Origin: Smittia aterrima
Taxonomy: Eukaryota > Arthropoda > Insecta > Diptera > Chironomidae
Direction: 5' to 3'
Length of the DNA: 64,000 bases
Assembly (NCBI GenBank): GCA_033063855.1
Contig: CP093831.1
Span: 1,612,001 to 1,676,000 of the forward strand
In this document: piece after piece, positions 55,139 through 64,000 of the stretch
Layout: every line of letters starts with the position of its first letter
Numbering within the stretch: position 1 is the stretch's first letter
Notes under the pieces: generated by a model
The model's input: only the letters and a program-made list of their open reading frames with translations
Told to the model about the DNA's origin: nothing
Databases searched by the model: none
Position numbers and translations under genes: made by a program

Positions 55139-58100
55139 ATTTTCCCACCGAAACAAATTTTTTTCGGTAACTCAAGAGCGATCAACAACAAGCAAAAGAT
55201 TATCTCAAGGTTCAAACAGATCAAAACATTTATGTTCAATTAATCTGCGGAGCAGTTAATGTTGAACATTTCTAAAAATCTTAAGCTGTTCATAACGGTT
55301 CCAAAAGCTCTGCCAGAAATTTCTCTTCTTGCCCTCAGCGATTTAACACAAATCCATCAAACTAGTAATTTAATTAAACTTACGAACGATCCCATAAAGT
55401 CTGACGTAATTGACCTGCTGGAAAATTTCCATCTCAAAGAGAAAGAAACAAAACAGTGAAGAAACGGTTTATGAAATTAACTCCACACATAAGTTCTAAG
55501 CACGAAAGTAAATAAAGAATCAACTACAGCGATCTCCATGTGAAGACAAACGGTTGGATCATAAAACCAGAAGAGAAACAGATTTCGATGAGTCGAAAAT
55601 TAATTCAAACGTGTTGTGGAATTATGAACTTTATGAGAGCTCACGAGAGAGAGAGGAACTTGAATGAATGTTCTTAAATTAAACTTTGAAGAAAGAGATT
55701 CTCCACGAACGATCGCAATGTGAAATTATTTCAGTTTTCCGGTCTCTGAGCTGAATGAATTAACATAAAGTAGTTTATGGTACCGCACACCGTCTAATCA
55801 TGAGAGAATCTCCAACCAAACTATTCTAAAGCGCGGTGAGTTCAACAAACCGGCTTCGTGATGATCCCATCGAGTTCCATCATCACAAAGGAATCTCGCG
55901 AAATTTGCATACGCGGTCATCGAGATTCTCAACTTGCAACAAATTCATTTCAATGAGATGTGCGGCTTTTGGTTGTTTCATAAATTTACTTTCGTCATGA
56001 ACTCACATCAAACGGTCAGGCGACGACTCCTCTTTCACTAATGACATGATCACGTATAGCAAATAAACATTGAAAGAAACCTTGAGGCTCCACGTGACTC
56101 GCCTTTATCATTCAACCTGATCCAATTCACCAACAGAAATCTCTCATTAGTTTCATTAGATTGCATCATATGCGCCAGCGCCACGTAAGATTTTTCTCTC
56201 TCTCTGCGCTACTTCGCTTCGAATGCATCAACACATTCGCGAAACATGTTTTACGTCTTAATCGAACTCGCTCTGGGTTAACAATCTCCCGCCGTGGGGC
56301 AACTTACATTGCCTGAGACATTTATGAAGTCTGTAATTATCAAGTGAACAACAAACAATGTCTCCCGGACGGAATGTCTCAATTGAAATTAAGGCAGCGG
56401 CACAATAATTTTACTTCTAACTTCTACATGAGCCTTCAATTAAAATCTCGAATTGTAACCGAAAAAAAATCATAATAATTAGTAAACGAGCTAACGAAGC
56501 ATAAACGAATGAACCTCTGGAGATTGCGACATGATTTAAATAATTTCCAATTAAGAAAGTGCGGAGGGAAAGAGAATGGTTTTCCTGATTTGCATTCAGA
56601 TGATGTAACAATCACGACACTGCAACGAGCGAAATTGCAATTGCGTTCTCATGCATTTTATCACGAGCACAACAAGTTGGCTTTTACGATTCGTAAATTG
56701 TTTCGTCTAACAACGCCTTCATAATATTTTGGTGATGACCATAAACTTTTTGCGTGTGAACCTCAATCAACTTCAGGTAAATTTAGAAACAATCGTTGAC
56801 TCATCGAGCACAGACGAATTCTCTGAAAATAATTTGAATAAACAGGTTCAGCATTGACCGATTCGCGAACATGTTGAATCGCGAGTTGGAATCAAGTCGC
56901 CACTTGAAATCCGAAACCAAAAGCGAGATCGAGCCTTTTAACTGGAACAAAACATTTTTGCGACGAGCACAAAAAAAAACTTTAATTTTCTAATTCGAGA
57001 TCTTTTATCATCACAATCAAGCGTCGCTGTTCTTCTAAGAAAATTTAAATTGTCAAAAAAAAAAACATTTATGAGACAGTCGTGACTTTTGTCTGAGCTT
57101 TCGAGGAGTGCGAAGGAATTAGCATAAGTTTGACGAGTGAATCTCGTCGCTTATTAATTAAACATTCTGATGAGGCTCAAGCTATTGTCTTGCTCTTGGT
57201 GAAAATTGAAGATTTCTCGCAGTCATTGTCTGTTCGACGCTTTCCAAGCTCAACTTAGAATTAATTCCGTTCGCTCGCGATTTCGTGAGAAATTTTGTTT
57301 GCGCGAAATATTTGCGACCTTGGAGTGATAATTTTCATGAGCTTGGCTAACAAATTCTATTGAAGTTTGTTTTGTTACTTAGCGAACCTCCCGGATTTCG
57401 AGCAGTGTGAATTGTAATAAGATTTATGATCGCAATTAGTTCCGTTCGAATTGAAGTTTGACAACAGTGGAATTTAAATAAATATTTACCTGCTGATAAT
57501 TGTAAACCGTTTCACCTCTCGCATCGACATTAGGAAGAAAGAGCGACAAAAAGATCAAAGAAAGAAAAAAGAATTCTTCCGTCGTTGCATCGAATTTGTG
57601 TTGTTCTCGGTTATTTGTTTTGCACAAAGTATCGCATTTCTTCTTCGTTATCCGCTCGCATACAAAGGAAAGACTCCAGTAAAGCACCTTAGGCTTCTTA
57701 ATCGTGAAGAAACAAGTTTCGCAAAGAAGATGAAGCAAAGAGAAAAACTCTCCATTCATTGAGTGAAATAAAGCGAGTTCTTGGTTGAATGACGAAAGCA
57801 ATGAAATTGAGATTTTGCGAGCGAAAGAGAGGATGAGACACGCTCGTACCTGTTACGACACGATTTATCGATCCTACTTCATATTAAACTGCATCTCGAG
57901 GCTTCATCTCGAAATTCATTCGATTAAACAGTAAATCATTCAATTTGAGTGTGCATCAAACGCGACCCTATAATTAATCCGTAAAATATCATTTTTCGGT
58001 TTTCATGTTTTGATTGTTATCTGAATTCCAATCTGATTCGATCTTGATGTAACCAATTTCATGTGAAGGCCTCTAAATCCTTTTTCATTTTCTCTTTTGT

Positions 58101-60452
58101 GGGATGGACCATCAAATCCATCAAACATGACCTTCTCACTCGAGAGGATTTTTATTCTGAATTCTAATGCAGGTCATGATTCCACTTATGGTTCAATTAA
58201 TCGTCTGTTGTTTTGAATGTTCTTCAAACATATCATTTTAAAGAAGAAGGAGAAGCGAAGGAGTCTCGACCACCCAAGCAGATTTCGAGGCAAACATAAT
58301 TTCCATGATAAATTTATTAGGAGCCGAAATGATGTGTCTTCTTCTGAGATGCTTTATCTTTATTGCTCTCGGTCTCCTTCGTCTTTCGTCTAGTAAGTTG
58401 TCAGATGATGGAACAAATTATCAGGTTTAAATTATGAAAGGGATTCCATTTCGATCGATTCCACAAAACAAGTCCCTGAAGTAGAGAAATGACTGTTGAT
58501 CTGTTGTTTTGTCGTTTTGTTTACTTTAACATTCTTCTGAGACATCTCTTCTTGTCTTCACCATGAAAGAATTCCAAAGATTTCGATTCGGTTTGTTACA
58601 CCAGAAGACAGAGAAGCATTGCTGACTCAACTGGAGCCACAGGACTTCTTAAGCAATAGTTCTTTAATGTGTTCTGCTTATCACCAAAGTTTACCTTGGG
58701 AGGGGAAACATTTCTTGTGTCGCAAAAAAGTCGTTTAGATAAGAATTGAAGGGAACTTGGGAACCCCACGAATATTTTCGTCAACTCGTGTCTAATCGAA
58801 TTGTATCCAATTACACATTTCATCAGACGAACATCATCAATCACTAAGCGTTCGATCTTTTATTCACGTCACGTTGAAATGATCTTGAAATCTCCAGGCT
58901 AGGAAACATTCTCTCATGTCCCATCATCTCGACGGCGGCGGCAATGTTGGACAGTTTCAGTTGTAAATCATCATCAGCGATTCTCTCGCGTCTTCCTTCT
59001 TGTTATTTTCTGTTGTTGAGATAAATAAAAATGAAATAAAAAGTGTTCGACAACAATAAAGATCACGTCGAAAGCTCAAGTCGTTGATTCAGCGATTTCG
59101 GAGTGCTCGCGAGCCGTTGAGTTATATAACGAAATTTTTATGTTCTTTTGTTACATTGATCATCGTTTCGTATGCTAAACACGTCGAGGCGAGAGAAGAG
59201 ATATCTAAGAAGAGATTAAATCTGAGAAGTTTGTGACTCAACTTTGACTCGTTTTGAAAACAAATCCTTCGCTGAGTTTAATTGGAATTGCGGGTAACGG
59301 TAAAGAAACGACCTTTGTGAGAGGAATAATAATATTCATCGCCGCCTAACGCTGCGAATTGCAAGAAATGCCATCAAAATTGAATTTAATACGAAAATAA
59401 GCAGCAAAAAACTCGTTCCCATCAAATATCTCCGTAAATGGGAAACGAACGAAAAGAATGAAAAACCTTTCGCGGTGGTGAGAGCGAAGCATGAAGGCAA
59501 CAAATATCGAACGAACGTGTCCGTTGCTGTTTCTTCTCTCTACGCGCATACTCAGCTTTGTGTTGGTGAACGTCTTAAGAGCTTTTTTTTTCTTAACGAC
59601 TGCAAGGTCACGGAAGGCCGTTCGGCAATGTTCGCGAGAGAAAAATTGGATCGATAAGCGAATATTCAGGATGAGACGAGAAACTTCAACGAATGAGACT
59701 TCACCAACCTGCTTTTCGCTTTCGAATTGATGCTTTTGGAAATTTGCCGAGTAGCGAAACTCGAGTCGTTTAAGATTTATCTTGTTCACTCGATAGAAAC
59801 GAGATCTTAGATCTAATGCTGATAATGTCGTCGGCCTCGTCATTAGCGCAAAAATCTTTCTTTAATGGAACTGAGGAAGCGTCGAATCAAGTTTCATAAA
59901 TGCACACGCTGAACCATCTGCCTCATCCCGCATCCGAAGCATAAACCGAACGCTTCGATAGTGTTAAGTCATTGGCAAAAGGACAATTGAAACATAAACT
60001 GAAGGGATCGTTCTTGTGTGTGTGTTCGTGTTTATGCCTCAAAAGGGCTCCGTGATCATAAATTACTTCAAAAATATTTCTACCAGCTGTAAATGTCTCA
60101 CTCGCTCGCTCGCATGGAAAGAGAGAACCTGCTGAGGCCTTCTCATTCCGACAACGACTCTCTGAATTCACTTTTCTCGACTTCTCATTCTGTGCACAGA
60201 CCTCGAACATTCAAGACGTGTTTCGCGACTTAGGAAAAAATTATTTAAAAGACTTTGAAGAAAAATATAAATTCTGGAAGAGGAAAAGTTTCGCGTTCCA
60301 TTCGAGTGCGTCAACCGTTGACTATTGAGTGACTTAGTTTGAAGAGTTTTGCAAAAGAAAAGAAAGAAGAAAAAAACAATATCAAAGCCAAAGAAAAGTA
60401 GAAAAGTAAAAAGTTATTTTAATTTACAAACCTGGAGTTAACCGGTCACAAA
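55139..60452. other. Probable intron and upstream regulatory DNA, nothing supported
   Basis: No convincing exon. The last few hundred bases before 60453 probably hold the isoform B promoter and leader; no strong Inr+DPE pair was found there. Confidence 0.4.
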
Positions 60453-60650
60453 ATGGTTCGAAGTTTATCTCAATGGACCAAGACTTTAAGCTTTCCGAAT
60501 CGTCATTCGAAAGACTGCAGTGTCAATGTGCATCCAATTCAAGCACCTCCGACACCAGCTCGCAACAAGACGAGCAATTCATCGCCATCATCATCACCGC
60601 CGAGTTCTCCGCAAAATGTGAACGTTCCCATCACGGAAATTAGTCAAATT
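60453..60650 (+). CDS. Alternative first coding exon (isoform B) of a long plus-strand gene, partial
   Basis: ATG in good context (CACAAAATGG) followed by 66 codons: MVRSLSQWTKTLSFPNRHSK, then a Pro/Ser/Thr-rich stretch (QAPPTPARNKTSNSSPSSSP) and VNVPITEISQI. It ends at a consensus GTAAGT donor in phase 0. Strong codon order, a Ser/Pro-rich disordered N-terminus and a clean donor make this a believable isoform-specific first exon, typical of large signalling or scaffolding genes with several promoters. I cannot name the gene; the rest lies beyond the window. The same phase as the exons at 47805-48265 suggests the two are alternative 5' ends of one gene, but that is inference. Confidence 0.55.
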
Positions 60651-63600
60651 GTAAGTTGAATCAAAAGTTAATTAGAGTGAATCTTCGTGATCGTTAAACT
60701 ACTTTCTGTTTCTCGTTACCAATCGAGGAAAGACTTAATTTTCCAAATTGATTCTCTCTCTCAACGATCTTCAATCGTTTTATCTAGTGCAAGCTCTGCT
60801 TTGCCTCATTCAGCCCCTTCGATAGCTTCGGGGTCAAGTAAATTTCACCATCGTTCGCAAGTGATGAAATTATCATCGAACAATCGCGTTACCGCTCGCA
60901 GAAAAAAAAATACTTTTCAACTTAGCGCGGTGCGGCAGCTGAAATAAATATTGAATTAAATCGTTGAATGTGGCAATTCCGCCGGAGTCAAAGCTTCACT
61001 CGTAAAAAATAGCTGACGATTTGCATGGCGATTCAATCGCAAAAGAAATTAAAATTACACGACTTAAAACAACAATCATTTATGAGACGATAATGTTGTA
61101 CGACTCAAGGCAACCTCGACTCTCAGATAATCACAAACAATTAGCTTCCGATTAATTACTTAAACGGTCGATTTAATACATTTAACAAACTGCCATTATG
61201 AGGTCGCTCAATCAAGTCTCTCGCTTAGAAGAAAGAGCAGATGGTTGCGTTATCAATTTATTTGTTTCGTCTTCCTCTCATTCACTGTCGAAGAACTCCA
61301 TTTACGACTTGAGCATGATCGTTGAGAGTCATAAAATATTATTTTTTCCATTTCACCGTCTGATGATTCTCCGACCCAAAAAAAAAATTGAAACATTTCA
61401 ATGGAAAGGATCTCAGAAAATTTATTCCAATTGCGCGATTCTCTGAATCAACATAATTACAAGTTAATGGAACGTTTTGGGTTTTAACATACAAATGAGC
61501 CGCGAATACATCAAAGAAGTTTTGATGAGTGAGTGAGAGAGTTTGTTGAGCTTCTAGGCGGGATGTAAAACAACTTTTTGTCTGCTTACTTGATGGTTCG
61601 CTTAATTCTTACGAAACTTTTTTTGAATAAAAACAATCGCTTTAACGACTCCCTTCTCACTCCGTTCTATGTTGTTCATGACAAGTTTCCGGTTCGAATT
61701 ATGAAGCAAAGAGATCTTTTTTGTTGTTCGCCTGTCTTCGTAATTGATTTTTCAAAAATGATTTAGATGAAGAAGCGCAAAAGATTGAATGAAATTGTTG
61801 GGTGGAAACAAGACAACGTGTCCATTCAAAAGACGTGAACACAATGGGAATCGACGGATGATTAATAAAGCGTGAGGGCGTCGTGTGTGCAGCATGAGTA
61901 AATTTGAGTTTGAGTACGTGCGACACGCACCAAGAATCGATAAGAAATATCGGAACTAACTTCCTGTCCACGTTAATAGGAAATTGACGTCCTTCCCACG
62001 ATTTGAAATCAGGAAAAGGACATTGCTCTACAAACAATGAACGTCGCTTGTTATCACACATTTTGCCTCGTTTGTTTGAACAACGCGGTTCCCACAAAGA
62101 ACCCTCGCGCGATTTTTTCACGTCAATTGGAATTCTCAAGAACGTTTACACGCCATCGATCAATGAGAGTTGAATTATTAAACGATTTCACGCAATTATC
62201 TTGAATCATTCTCGGGAGTTGAAGTTTGCTCAATCATTGAGATGTTTCCACTGAAGCTTTGGCATTTACCGATCAGGGTTTAAGCGGCCGAATCGAATCG
62301 CTGTTGATTGAACGCCCTCGGAAGTTTCTTTTAAGTAATATTCGAAATGCAATTTAGGTTCATTGCATTTCGAAGCTGACATGAGTAAATTAATTTGATT
62401 CTTGTGTCGTGTAATCAGATTTCAATTCAACAAAATAAAAAGAAAAAAAAAGTTGCACAACGCCTCCAATCGAATGGAAATGACAAAACATCAACAAAAG
62501 CAGTCGTAGGTCTTGACAACGAAACAATTGAAAGTTGCTTCGCTTAACAAGACGGGAGGCCAGGAAATTGTGAAATGCATTCTGATCGTTGATCGCTACA
62601 GCATTCAACTTTGTTAATCTGTCCACAAATAAAATGCGAGTCGTTTATTTATAAAAAAAAATACTTTTGAGATAAATTCCCATGAGATTTCTTTCTCTCC
62701 CTTGCACTTGCATGTTTATTTTTTGTGGTGTCGCTCGAACGATGCGTTTTAAAAATCCGAAGAGTGATGGAAACAAGACCTGTGCTCCCAATCCTCTTAG
62801 CGTCTTAAAATAGATGCAGTTTGACTTCTTCTCCATATCGCAACATTCAAGTTTACAAGTGTTTCATTATTTTCTTCATTAGAGAGAACTATCGACTCTT
62901 CTTGGAACATTTAGTTAGACACATGCATCATCTTTCTCCACTCTCTTCGCGATCTTCGTTCTTCAGGTCGGAGAAATGAAAGTAAACAGCTTTTAAATGA
63001 GCTCAGTTTAGTATTTTATTTTATTTCGGTTGGTTAAATACAAATAGCCGACGAGTTGAGGAATTTCCAATAATGAAACCGAAGCTTCGACTGAAAAAGG
63101 AATCTTGAGAGGTTTCCCCATAATTCTCAATTTCCTCATTTGCTGATGTTGTGTCATCAGATTTTTTGGAATGCAATTGCATTCGTGAATATATTTCCTT
63201 CGATTCTGAATTAGAAATTTGAAATCGTGACAGCGATCGAGTTACCAATTACTCTTGGTCGAGTGAAATCTCAATTAGAAGTCGCTTCCTCGTGCCTTGA
63301 GTTGTTGGTTGCACAACGAGCAGATCTTGATCGAAACCTATCTATGGCTTGGATCAACCATCGGAGAAAGAAAACAAGTTTCATTTGCGCAAAAAGTTCA
63401 CGGCGAAAATGATCTCGGGCGATTGGGGCTGAACATGATGAACATTCATTTGCTCTACGAAAATGCCACGAACATTCTTGCATAAATTAAGTAACAATCG
63501 TCAGTGAGACCTTTTGTTTGCATAAACGCCAAGTAAACTCAACGAGGCGAAATTTCATTTCAATTCTGGAATGTCTTGAATTCTCTCATAGCAAATTGGA

Positions 63601-64000
63601 CATTACTCGCGTGTTTCGCCAACCGATGTGATCGCGAAAGTTACATCGTAGCTCACCCGCGATGTGAGTAGCAGCGAACTCCACTCCAAATGACAACAGC
63701 CATCGAAACAATAGAAACACGAAAAAGAAAGATCTCGAAGAACAATTAAAAATTAGCCCACCGCGACTTGTGTGTGACTTTCAAAATGAAATTAATCTCT
63801 TGCTCTGGCGCAGACGATTTCGGTTCCAAGAAGAGCGAAATTGAAAAACAAAACAAAAAATCCATGACAAAGATAAATGAATGATTTTTTTTTGTTTGAA
63901 ACTGAAGCGATTTCAATTATCATCGTTAGTTTTCTCTTTTTATGACGTTCCATGGACTCGTTGCGTATGTAACATTCGTAGCTCACTAAATTTTTCATCA
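60651..64000. other. Intron of the downstream gene, nothing supported
   Basis: No further exon recognised before the window ends. Long minus-strand frames here lack start context, splice support and family resemblance. Confidence 0.4.

Noticed and set aside
56509..56724. 71-codon ATG-started plus-strand frame
   Set aside because: Lies in the probable intron, no family resemblance, no splice support; chance is adequate.
57436..57801. Minus-strand frame with a signal-peptide-like stretch (LSLIFLSLFLPNVDARGET) before a GTAAAT donor-like site
   Set aside because: No ATG in frame near the hydrophobic stretch and no next exon found; kept only as a note.
59346..59843. 165-codon minus-strand frame
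   Set aside because: Arg/Phe-rich, overlaps two plus-strand frames, no domain; probably chance in a region with few stops.
61699..62139. 146-codon minus-strand frame
   Set aside because: No domain pattern or splice context, and composition is not protein-like.

Overview
The window looks like nuclear DNA of a dipteran insect, most likely a nematoceran (midge or mosquito lineage, possibly a chironomid). It is AT-rich, many introns are only 50-70 bp, and every recognisable gene is an insect-type gene: Star-like, IA-2, galectin, tetraspanin, CYB5D1, UDP-glycosyltransferase and insect odorant receptors. No bacterial, viral or CRISPR signal was seen. All coordinates, splice sites and identities were worked out by eye; every gene model given here keeps an open frame across its splice sites.

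Layout. 1-305: the last two exons of a Star-like gene. 3.77-11.3 kb: an eight-coding-exon IA-2 receptor pseudophosphatase with a non-coding first exon and a textbook Inr+DPE core promoter; its PTP signature carries Ser instead of the catalytic Cys. 14.8-16.3 kb: a head-to-head pair, a small unannotated single-pass membrane protein (minus) and a galectin (plus). 16.5-17.6 kb: left arm of a long inverted repeat. 18.8-19.5 kb: a tetraspanin (minus). 22.4-23.1 kb: a CYB5D1 homologue. 24.0-25.7 kb: a UDP-glycosyltransferase. 25.9-45.5 kb: a tandem array of ten apparently intact odorant receptor (7tm_6) genes, all plus strand and all with five coding exons, plus one inverted, 3'-truncated copy. 47.8-64 kb: two alternative 5' ends of a long plus-strand gene whose body lies beyond the window. 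The right arm of the inverted repeat (54.1-55.1 kb) lies in one of its introns.

Most notable observations. (1) The inverted repeat flanks about 37 kb. Its outer ~690 bp is about 99% identical by eye while the inner part is diverged, as expected of gene conversion and of a substrate for inversion. (2) In nine of ten intact receptor genes an Inr-like element sits so that the DPE at +28..+32 reads RGATG and contains the start codon at +30. The inverted pseudogene has lost this spacing. (3) IA-2 lacks the nucleophilic Cys. (4) The inverted receptor copy is fused at a sharp junction to an unrelated, coding-like segment, and a receptor promoter relic lies in opposite orientation beside it. (5) Proximal GATA motifs recur in four neighbouring promoters.
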